A stretch of DNA of 18,834 bases, taken from NCBI GenBank assembly GCA_947178685.1, contig CAMWZE010000003.1, positions 1 through 18,834 on the forward strand, in the 5' to 3' direction. A program made the position numbers and the translations under genes. The stretch is from an uncultured Porphyromonadaceae bacterium. GTDB lineage: Bacteria; Bacteroidota; Bacteroidia; Bacteroidales; Muribaculaceae. This document shows positions 1 to 6,277 of this stretch, one piece after another. Numbering within the stretch: the first letter of the stretch is position 1; each line of letters begins with the position of its first letter. The notes beneath the pieces were generated by a model. That model did not search any database. It was not told the DNA's origin and worked only from the letters and a program-made list of their open reading frames with translations.

Positions 1-86
1 TTTTGGTTATATTCAAAATATTCCGAAGAACCAACACGGTGCATCTCAATATGACCGAGAGAATAGAAACTGTAGCCCAGTTTCAT
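1..86 (-). CDS. Partial unknown protein, N-terminal 28 codons only
   Basis: An open frame starts with ATG at 86-84 on the minus strand and runs off the left edge without a stop. The visible protein begins MKLGYSFYSLGHIEMHRVGS and continues for eight more residues. An AGGAAG-like Shine-Dalgarno lies just before the ATG. The start is four bases after the TAG stop of the upstream 56-codon gene, so the two are probably translated together. I do not recognise the family from 28 residues. By its position after a very small charged protein it could be the second member of a toxin-antitoxin-like pair, but that is inference from layout alone. Confidence 0.55.
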   Translation of the reverse strand, partial: MKLGYSFYSLGHIEMHRVGSSEYFEYNQ

Positions 87-90
87 CTTC

Positions 91-261
91 CTATATGCAG
101 ATGGTAATGTATTCCTTAGCTTTCTTAACCGCCTCCTTGAGTTTTCGTGTATTCTCGGCCCGCTGCTCTTTGCTGAGACTCTCGACTTCCATCCTGAGTT
201 TCTCAAAGCGCACAGCATCATCGCCTGTAAGAATCGGTGTTTCTGCTATTGGTCTTGCCAT
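91..261 (-). CDS. Small charged protein, 'MARPI' type, possible antitoxin
   Basis: A 56-residue protein starting MARPIAETPILTGDDAVRFE, followed by a highly charged, probably helical and coiled-coil tail rich in K, E and R. The frame is open back to 381, but I chose the ATG at 261 because it has a strong AGGAGA Shine-Dalgarno seven bases upstream and a promoter -7 element sits between 261 and 381. Small proteins with this kind of start (MARPI.ETP.L.G.DA..F) are, from memory, common in Bacteroidales and usually precede a second gene by a few bases, often one of GNAT type. Here the following gene starts four bases after the stop. Antitoxin or DNA-binding partner is a guess from layout; no HTH is obvious. 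The gene's existence is likely, its function unknown. Confidence 0.6.
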   Translation of the reverse strand: MARPIAETPILTGDDAVRFEKLRMEVESLSKEQRAENTRKLKEAVKKAKEYITICI

Positions 262-290
262 GATTTTATCTCCTATTATTAAGCATTTTA

Positions 291-298
291 CAAAGTTA
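291..298 (-). promoter_or_regulatory. Probable -7 promoter element of the small two-gene operon
   Basis: Read on the minus strand this is TAACTTTG, an exact match to the Bacteroidota TAnnTTTG element. It would start transcription near 284, giving a leader of about 23 bases before the ATG at 261 with the Shine-Dalgarno inside it. No TTTG is found at the expected -33 distance, so the call rests on the -7 element and position. Confidence 0.4.
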
Positions 299-476
299 CA
301 ACAAATTTCTGAGACTTTTGGATTTTCTCTTCGGATTTCTTGCCAAAATATCACGGAAAAATCATTTCTATAGTTAACCAAGGAGTGTTAAGTCAAAAGT
401 AGAGAATGCTCCACCCCACTTAACGGTGTTTCAAAACAGTTTTTATTTGTCAGAAAAATAGAACAAAGTCGAATTA

Positions 477-507
477 AAAATCTCTAACAAACATATAAAA
501 TCTCTAA
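477..507. repeat. 11-bp direct repeat, 20-bp period
   Basis: The 11-mer AAAATCTCTAA occurs at 477-487 and again at 497-507, exactly 20 bases apart. The surrounding AT-rich stretch (382-575) contains no convincing gene. The spacing of about two helical turns suits a protein-binding site or recombinase arm site, but it could be chance in AT-rich DNA. Confidence 0.4.
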
Positions 508-551
508 ATCGCCTCTATTCTTCTCCAATTTGCTCAGATAGTACATTATTA

Positions 552-569
552 GTACACGCTATAGTGTAC
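552..569. repeat. Short inverted repeat GTACAC-N6-GTGTAC
   Basis: Perfect 6-bp arms (552-557 and 564-569) around GCTATA. The similarity extends outward as TATTA and TAATA-like flanks with one indel. It abuts the larger palindrome at 576-764 and may be part of the same element or a separate operator. Confidence 0.4.
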
Positions 570-575
570 ATAATA

Positions 576-764
576 GCTGAATAACATATAAGTAGCTACG
601 AACAATAAATGTTCATATGTCTACTGCATTCTACGGCGAGCTCCGCCTCGTATTTTCAGTCATAATGTCAGTACATTACTCCTTCAAATCCGATGTGGAT
701 CTCATCCGTAGAATTTCGTATCCATTATGACATTTATTATCCGCAGCTACTTAGTTATTTATCT
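576..764. repeat. Long diverged inverted repeat (imperfect palindrome), about 190 bp
   Basis: The two halves of this stretch are reverse complements of each other along their whole length, centred near 670/671. The outer blocks 589-612 and 730-753 match at 21 of 24 positions. The next blocks (613-636 against 706-729) match at 15 of 24, including a perfect 9-bp arm, ATTCTACGG at 628-636 against CCGTAGAAT at 706-714. The inner blocks (637-670 against 671-704) match at about 22 of 34. A short outer extension (about 576-585 against 754-764) adds further pairs after a 3-base bulge. It lies between the end of the kinase gene and the next minus-strand gene. It may be a MITE-like element, two inverted copies of an older repeat, or a structured RNA or terminator region. 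Confidence 0.65.
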
Positions 765-787
765 GCAAACATACTTAGCGGTAATTT

Positions 788-2239
788 TTATCGGAAAAGG
801 ATTCGGAAGCGGGTGATGCCGTCAGAAGTAGTCTTGAGGGAATATGTGGCACCGTGTCTGTTTAATATCTCGCTTATGAGCGTCAAGCCGATACCCCTCC
901 CCTCGCGTTTTGTAGTGAAAAAGGGACTGAACAGTTGCCTCGACACAGCATCAGAAATAGGTTCACCATTATTTCCGATCTCTATCATCGGATGTCCTTC
1001 AATCTCCCCGATATTAATATCTATACGGCCCATATCCCTGTATCCCGATAATGTATCCTTATCAGTATATACGGAATCTCTAAACCCCGAATCGCAAGCC
1101 ATCAAATCACCATTCCGCGAATCGCTACTCTCCGAATCGCCATCCACTGATTCGTCATTCCGCGAATCTCGACTCTCTGAATCGCCATTACGGGAATCTC
1201 TTCTCATAGTGATACTCTCTATGGCATTCTTGACGATATTTACAATCACCTGCTGCATAAGAGGAAGATCAATATCCGCCACAATATTCTCCTCCGACGG
1301 ATTAAAACGCAAAGATACTTTTTCAGATCCCATACCCTGAAGGAACGGCATCATATCACCGATCATTTCATTTATATCCACCGGTTCCTTTACAGGCTCA
1401 GGCACTCTCACCACATCGGCATATGAGTTGATAAACCTTGTCATCTGATCGCAACGGTTGTCGCAACTCTCAATAACCTCCCTCACCTCATCACTTTCCG
1501 AAAAATCATGAAGAGTCTCAAGCACAGACCGTACCCCTCCCATAGTATTATTCACCTCATGCGAAATAATCCGGATCACCTTCTCATACGCGTTTCTCTC
1601 GGCTTTCATAACCTCCTCTGTGAGACTCTCAAGCAGATAGAATTCACGCTTGAAGCCACTCTGTATGAAGCTCAGATGATAGCAACGGTAACGCATGATA
1701 TCGCCTCGCCGTATCTCAATACATTCACCCAAAGGCACATCACGCATACGACGCGTCAACTCCCCGGGCAACTCTTCCAAACTACGGCCCATCATCTCAT
1801 TCTCGCCAGCAATCCCGGCTATTTTCAGGAAAGAGGGATTCACAAGTGTGATCCGGCCATCGAAATCAAGCATCACCACTCCCATAGGAGATGCCTCCAC
1901 AAGCAACTGGAGGAAATTCTCTCGCTCCCGATTGAGAAGACGCTCGTTGCGGAGCTTGTCGATCATTGTGTTGAAGAGCGTCACAAGTCTGTCAGATTCC
2001 GGCTCCCCGACCTTTACAAGGCGATTATTGAAATCCTGCGCGGAGATCAGGTCAAGACCGTGACGCACGGTCTGCGCGGGCATCAACACGCTTCGAAACA
2101 ATACTAATAACAACAGCAACGCAACGCCGATAAGAATACAAGCCAACCAGTTGAACTTCTGAGGCAAGAAGTATAGCACCCCCATACATCCCACCAGCAG
2201 AACGGCAATAAACGAAAATATCCAGTAAGTATGTCGCAT
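788..2239 (-). CDS. NtrY-like membrane sensor histidine kinase with pentapeptide repeat insert
   Basis: Sensor kinase of 483 residues, probable partner of the sigma-54 response regulator ending five bases upstream. Two membrane segments (about 5-25 and 31-53) are separated by only some five residues, so there is no periplasmic sensor domain. A HAMP-like linker (about 54-105) and a PAS domain (about 106-205, with VNPSF at 133-137) follow. The phospho-accepting His227 lies in SHEVNN, the N box is NIVKNAIES (334-342), the F box is FSPFFTTK (437-444) and the G2 box is GRGIGL (447-452). The G1 box reads NNGEPI, with Asn where many kinases have Asp. Residues about 348-392, between the N box and G1, are a run of five-residue repeats (DSRNG, DSESR and similar) encoded by a 15-bp minisatellite. 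The ATG at 2239 is the only sensible start. It is probably co-transcribed with the regulator. Confidence 0.93.
   Translation of the reverse strand: MRHTYWIFSFIAVLLVGCMGVLYFLPQKFNWLACILIGVALLLLLVLFRSVLMPAQTVRHGLDLISAQDFNNRLVKVGEPESDRLVTLFNTMIDKLRNERLLNRERENFLQLLVEASPMGVVMLDFDGRITLVNPSFLKIAGIAGENEMMGRSLEELPGELTRRMRDVPLGECIEIRRGDIMRYRCYHLSFIQSGFKREFYLLESLTEEVMKAERNAYEKVIRIISHEVNNTMGGVRSVLETLHDFSESDEVREVIESCDNRCDQMTRFINSYADVVRVPEPVKEPVDINEMIGDMMPFLQGMGSEKVSLRFNPSEENIVADIDLPLMQQVIVNIVKNAIESITMRRDSRNGDSESRDSRNDESVDGDSESSDSRNGDLMACDSGFRDSVYTDKDTLSGYRDMGRIDINIGEIEGHPMIEIGNNGEPISDAVSRQLFSPFFTTKREGRGIGLTLISEILNRHGATYSLKTTSDGITRFRILFR
1066..1200. repeat. 15-bp minisatellite (nine units) inside the kinase gene
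   Basis: Successive 15-bp blocks begin at 1066, 1081, 1096, 1111, 1126, 1141, 1156, 1171 and 1186. The best units resemble CATTCCGCGAATCGC on the plus strand; the third block is poorly conserved. The period is five codons, so gain or loss of units keeps the kinase in frame. On the coding strand they give pentapeptides of the form D-S-x-x-x. Confidence 0.85.
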
Positions 2240-2244
2240 TTACT

Positions 2245-3582
2245 TCATCGTTTGAAACCATACTTATCCATACGGCGATATAGTGTCTGGCGGGTAATGC
2301 CCAGATAGCGAGCCGCACTCGTAAGATTCCCGCCCGATCTCTCCAGCGCCACGGCTATGGCATTACGCTCCACTTCATCGAGCGTGGGATTTGAGGGGAT
2401 GGATAGGACAGAAGAATCCACACCGGTGGTTGGCGTCTCGCCGAATAGGCCTCTGTCGAGCTTCCCATCGCCTATAAGCACCGCCCGCTCCACCATATTC
2501 TTCAGCTGACGGATATTCCCCGGATAAGGCAACCTCGTCAGATACTCCATCGTCTCCCCCGGAATCTCCGGTATCGCTATCCCCATCTTCGCGGCTGTAT
2601 CCTTCACAAAGTGATTCACAAGAAGGGGTATGTCGTCGCGGCGCTCCCTCAACGGGGGGAGCCGAAGAGTGATGAGATTGATGCGATAATAGAGATCCTC
2701 ACGGAATGTCCGTTCGCTCACCATAGCCGGAAGATCGGCATTGGTGGCACACACAGCGCGTATGTCAACCCTCTTTGGCCGACTGTCACCTAAAGCCTCG
2801 AATGTATGCTGCTGGAGCACCCTCAGCAACTTCACCTGGCAGCTCATGTCGAGGTCGCCTATCTCATCGAGGAATATCGTGCCCTTGTCTGCCATCTCGA
2901 AACGTCCCTTACGTGCTGCTACGGCCCCGGTGAACGCCCCTTTCACATGTCCGAACATCTCGCTCTCGAAAAGTGACTGAGAGATACCTCCCAAGTTTAC
3001 CATTACAAAAGGATTCTCCTTACGCTGGCTATTGAGGTGAATGGCATTTGCAATCATCTCCTTGCCGGTGCCATTCTCTCCTAATATCAAGACCGGAGCA
3101 TCGGTCGGGGCTATCCGCTCCACCGTGGCGAGCAAGTCGGTCAAAGCTTTGTCTTTACCTATGATTCCTGCGCGGTTAAAAACAGGTTTTTCTACTTGTT
3201 CCCTTTTCGGTGTCTCCCGAAGGCTGAGAGCTGTTGCCACACGCTGCAGCAGAAGCCGGTTGTTCCATGGTTTGGTTATGAAGTCAAACGCACCGTGACG
3301 CATCCCCTCTACTGCGAGCTCTATGCTACCCCAGGCGGTAATAAGTATCACAGGTGTGTCGGGAAGGAAGATCTTCACTTTACGCAGGAGTTCTATACCC
3401 TCTTCCCCCGTCGTACTGAGGCTATAGTTCATGTCCATCAGTATGAGGTCGTAGTCTGTGTGACGCACTTTAGACAACGCCTCCTCCGGATCGGAAGCAT
3501 TGTCTACCTCATACCCGGCTCTCTTCAGCAAGAGGCCTAACGAGAGCCGTATGGTCTTATCGTCGTCTACAATCAGAATCAT
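2245..3582 (-). CDS. Sigma-54-dependent response regulator (NtrC family)
   Basis: A 445-residue regulator with the complete NtrC layout. The receiver domain (1-120) has acidic residues D6-D8, phospho-acceptor D50, T82 and K104. The AAA+ domain (about 138-375) has Walker A GENGTGKE (168-175), the sigma-54 contact loop GAFTGA (215-220) and the Walker B region TIFLDE (235-240). A Fis-type helix-turn-helix (about 402-443, AARYLGITRQTLYRRM) ends the protein. The kinase gene starts five bases after the stop. Both lie at the distal end of the efflux gene run, after an 82-base gap. A sigma-54 promoter with two palindromic upstream sites sits before the first gene of that run (12382-12476), so it most likely activates that operon, and thereby its own expression. 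The intact GAFTGA motif means it should be able to activate sigma-54. Confidence 0.96.
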   Translation of the reverse strand: MILIVDDDKTIRLSLGLLLKRAGYEVDNASDPEEALSKVRHTDYDLILMDMNYSLSTTGEEGIELLRKVKIFLPDTPVILITAWGSIELAVEGMRHGAFDFITKPWNNRLLLQRVATALSLRETPKREQVEKPVFNRAGIIGKDKALTDLLATVERIAPTDAPVLILGENGTGKEMIANAIHLNSQRKENPFVMVNLGGISQSLFESEMFGHVKGAFTGAVAARKGRFEMADKGTIFLDEIGDLDMSCQVKLLRVLQQHTFEALGDSRPKRVDIRAVCATNADLPAMVSERTFREDLYYRINLITLRLPPLRERRDDIPLLVNHFVKDTAAKMGIAIPEIPGETMEYLTRLPYPGNIRQLKNMVERAVLIGDGKLDRGLFGETPTTGVDSSVLSIPSNPTLDEVERNAIAVALERSGGNLTSAARYLGITRQTLYRRMDKYGFKR

Positions 3583-3613
3583 AGTTCAAATTTACAAAAA
3601 TATTCAATCAGTC

Positions 3614-3627
3614 ACAGCATCTGCTGT
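3614..3627. repeat. Inverted repeat in the gap before the regulator gene
   Basis: ACAGCATCTGCTGT is a near-perfect palindrome (six-base arms around TC), followed by another pair, ATATTT at 3631-3636 and AAATAT at 3642-3647. Both are in the 82-base gap between the last permease gene and the response regulator. They could be an operator or a weak attenuating hairpin. No run of T follows directly on the minus strand, so a strong terminator is unlikely. Confidence 0.35.
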
Positions 3628-3664
3628 CATATATTTTCCACAAATATGGAAGAGTTCACCGGGA

Positions 3665-4924
3665 TTATTCATCTTTTACAGCGCGGGCCGGCTCAATGCG
3701 CATCGCAAGCCAGGCAGGAGCCACAATGCTGAGCGCTATGCCGATAATCGCTACAATGAATGTGGCTATTTCCAAGAGTAGAAGTTCCCTTACGGTATAG
3801 TTTTCAAAATAATTCAACTTAAAGGCCAAAAACCAGCCCACTCCTGCGGCAACCAACGTAGCCACCACAAGCAAAACGGTGCCTTCCCCAATTAACCTCC
3901 GGAAGATAGAGCCACGCGATGCACCGCAAACCCTGCGTATGGCAATTTCACCGGTGCGTTGCTGCACTCTGAACCAGAACGTGCCGAGCAGACCGATGAA
4001 GATAATGATCACCATGAAACCGATCACCACCAGATACATGCGCGCCTTCATATCGTTTTTCCGCTCAATCGACTTACGCATCTGAGTAAGTTTCACGATA
4101 CTCTTGAGATATGTGTTGCGCTGTGACCTCAGCTCCGGCGTGTTACGGAAGTCATCTTCGAATGCCTTTCCACGACCCGGCTTCACCCTCACGGCAATCT
4201 CCCAAACATTATCCAGCATCACGCTCTCATCATATGGATAAACCACATCTCCGATATCAGGGATATCCTCATATGAATATCTGCGTATTTTGTTGATGAC
4301 ATCCGCCACACGATAGCCCTTGGTTGTATCCCAATTACAGATTATCTTACCGTTCAGTTCCTCCGCACTGCGATTAGGTCCGTAATCACCGATCTTCTCA
4401 GTATCGATATGGCTCACCAATATCTCCCCCGCCTCAAGTCTCCTCTGAAGATAGTCGAAATCCTTTCCGGTGCGACTCTGAAACTTCAGCACTTTAGCTA
4501 TATCCGGACTTATATATCGAGTGTTGCCCATATAGGGCACACTGTCACGATGAGGATTTAACAACCTTATAGTATTACCCACCAGACTTAAGTTGAAGGG
4601 CATGCCATTGTTGGAGAACCCGGCTACCTCCACATTAGGATTGCTGCGTATGCGCCGCATTATCTCCTTCAGATCTGAGTCGTGGGCTGTTTCTTGGTTG
4701 CCATCGACCTGAACAAATGAGGGTGAACCCTCCCTATACTTTCCTATTTGCATTACATACACCTCCTCATAGTCATAACCGAGAGGAGTGAAATAGGCAA
4801 TGGTGAGGGTATATAGGGAAGCAGCGAAATACCATATAGTGAGGGTTACGATAGTAAGTCCGGCCACAAGCCATATGTTGTCGCCCCATTGGCGGAGCAT
4901 CTGTGAAATCAGTTTACGTTTCAT
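3665..4924 (-). CDS. ABC transporter permease B2 (FtsX/MacB-type)
   Basis: A 419-residue inner-membrane permease of the MacB/FtsX class: one N-terminal membrane segment (about 17-40), a periplasmic domain of roughly 250 residues, then three C-terminal membrane segments. The FtsX motif is clear (GEIAIRRVCGASRGSI), and the protein ends APAWLAMRIEPARAVKDE. It is a paralogue of the permease at 7769-9055: the starts (MKRKL..QM...W..NIW.V.GLTI.TL) and the ends (EPA.AVKDE) match closely. It has no ATPase domain and must rely on the separate ATPase at 10395-11069. It follows permease A2 after 26 bases, so A2 and B2 probably form a heterodimer. It is the last transport gene before the regulators. Confidence 0.92.
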   Translation of the reverse strand: MKRKLISQMLRQWGDNIWLVAGLTIVTLTIWYFAASLYTLTIAYFTPLGYDYEEVYVMQIGKYREGSPSFVQVDGNQETAHDSDLKEIMRRIRSNPNVEVAGFSNNGMPFNLSLVGNTIRLLNPHRDSVPYMGNTRYISPDIAKVLKFQSRTGKDFDYLQRRLEAGEILVSHIDTEKIGDYGPNRSAEELNGKIICNWDTTKGYRVADVINKIRRYSYEDIPDIGDVVYPYDESVMLDNVWEIAVRVKPGRGKAFEDDFRNTPELRSQRNTYLKSIVKLTQMRKSIERKNDMKARMYLVVIGFMVIIIFIGLLGTFWFRVQQRTGEIAIRRVCGASRGSIFRRLIGEGTVLLVVATLVAAGVGWFLAFKLNYFENYTVRELLLLEIATFIVAIIGIALSIVAPAWLAMRIEPARAVKDE

Positions 4925-4950
4925 AATTTCAAGAAATTTAAACGTTTGGG

Positions 4951-6255
4951 TTAATTCTTTGATTTAGCGATAGCCACAGCCGGATTGATCAGCGAGGCCC
5001 GCCATGCCGGTATAGTCGCCGTAAGTATATTCAGTATCAGGCATGCACCCAAAGCCACAAAGAACGCCCCCCAGGTGAACAGCATGCCGAAAGATGGAGT
5101 GGCCATTTTTGACTCCAACGACATACCGTAGTCATTGGCTATAAAAATGAAGAACTCGGATGATAGCGTAAGCATGAAGAGATAGCTCAATACCAGTCCG
5201 ATTACTCCGCCAACAAGAGTAACCATAAGATTTTCACCGAAGAGCTGACGGATAATATCGCTTCTCCTTGCTCCGAAGGCCCGACGCACACCCAATTCCG
5301 ATATGCGGTGCTGAAGCCGCCCGCGCATCATACTGCTCAGATTGATTGCCGGCAACAGCAGGAGGATGAGATAAAGCACATATTCTCTCTGATGCTCTTT
5401 ATTAAGATCCGGTCTTCCCTCCTCCTGATCGGTTATGTAGACCTCCTCTGCAGAAAAGGGTGCCCCCTCATATTCCACCATCATTCTATCATCCTTCATC
5501 GTCTCATTGAGAGTGGCATAACGTGATTCCACATCCCTCCTTACCTTCTCCGGATCGATATCTTCCTTGTAGAGCATCAATGCCTTAAAGCTTCCCAATT
5601 TCTCCCCTCTTCCCCAGCCTTTTTTACGTAGCGTATCTCTCAATGAGGTGTACACACCAGCCCATGCATTCTGCAAAATCGGGTTGACATCGGCTACAAC
5701 TCCTGTTATCTCATAATCCGTGCCCGCAAGATTGATTGTGCGCCCCACCACATTAATGGAAGAGAAAACCTTACGGGCCACACTCTCGGCAATCACCGCC
5801 AGATTCTTCTCTCCGAGACATTCATCTTCTGTAAACTCCCTCCCGTGGAGAAAGCTGAAGTCAAACATTTTCCAGTAATTTCCATCCACCGACCTCACAG
5901 CTACACTCTGAGGCATCTCATCTTTGACAATAAGATCGGTATTCGATGGAACTGCTTCACAAACGGAGATCAGTTCCACACCATCAAGATCCCCAAAAAG
6001 TTGCATCACGGCATTGTATGACATCCATCCACTATTTGACCACATGTCATTCTCATCAGTGGATTTAACTGTCATCCTTTGGGCAGTATATATGCGACCG
6101 CGATTATAGTCGGGAGCGAAGCCCACGGTCTTCAGATTATTGACCATAAACATCACCATCACGAGGAAGACCGAGACAGCGGTTCCGCTCACCGTCACCC
6201 ATGTCATCATCTTCTGATGACGCATGTCAAACCATATCTGTTTTAAATAGTTCAT
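4951..6255 (-). CDS. ABC transporter permease A2 (MacB-type)
   Basis: A 434-residue MacB-type permease. It has an N-terminal cytoplasmic stretch (MNYLKQIWFDMRHQKMMTW), a membrane segment at about 17-39, a periplasmic MacB-like core domain (about 40-290) and three C-terminal membrane segments. The FtsX motif is ELGVRRAFGARRSDI. It is paralogous to the permease at 9061-10371; both begin MNY.KQ....MRH.KMMTW and end AIxKSKx. A good AAGGAA Shine-Dalgarno precedes the ATG at 6255, which lies 22 bases after the TolC-like gene. The periplasmic domain differs more from its paralogue than the membrane parts do by eye, which suggests different partners or substrates, though this was not measured. Confidence 0.92.
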   Translation of the reverse strand: MNYLKQIWFDMRHQKMMTWVTVSGTAVSVFLVMVMFMVNNLKTVGFAPDYNRGRIYTAQRMTVKSTDENDMWSNSGWMSYNAVMQLFGDLDGVELISVCEAVPSNTDLIVKDEMPQSVAVRSVDGNYWKMFDFSFLHGREFTEDECLGEKNLAVIAESVARKVFSSINVVGRTINLAGTDYEITGVVADVNPILQNAWAGVYTSLRDTLRKKGWGRGEKLGSFKALMLYKEDIDPEKVRRDVESRYATLNETMKDDRMMVEYEGAPFSAEEVYITDQEEGRPDLNKEHQREYVLYLILLLLPAINLSSMMRGRLQHRISELGVRRAFGARRSDIIRQLFGENLMVTLVGGVIGLVLSYLFMLTLSSEFFIFIANDYGMSLESKMATPSFGMLFTWGAFFVALGACLILNILTATIPAWRASLINPAVAIAKSKN

Positions 6256-6277
6256 AATATTCCTTTTTATTCAATGC

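Noticed and set aside
95..373. Plus-strand open frame of 92 codons at the left edge
   Set aside because: It lies opposite the small MARPI gene, which has a Shine-Dalgarno, a -7 element and a coupled partner.
262..381. Longer N terminus (40 extra residues) for the small MARPI protein
   Set aside because: The extension has unusual composition, no ribosome-binding site, and overlaps the TAACTTTG promoter element; the internal ATG has AGGAGA in the right place.
693..1340. Plus-strand open frame of 215 codons opposite the kinase gene
   Set aside because: It is antisense to a well-supported kinase, and its middle (SFRESRLSESPLRES and similar) is only the reverse reading of the 15-bp repeat, which happens to be free of stops. 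No promoter or ribosome-binding site was seen.
1508..2107. Plus-strand open frame of 199 codons opposite the kinase gene
   Set aside because: Shadow frame with no recognisable domain, antisense to HAMP, PAS and HisKA coding sequence.
3614..3647. Rho-independent terminator before the response regulator gene
   Set aside because: The hairpins are short and not directly followed by a T run on the minus strand, so I list the palindrome only as a repeat and leave read-through open.
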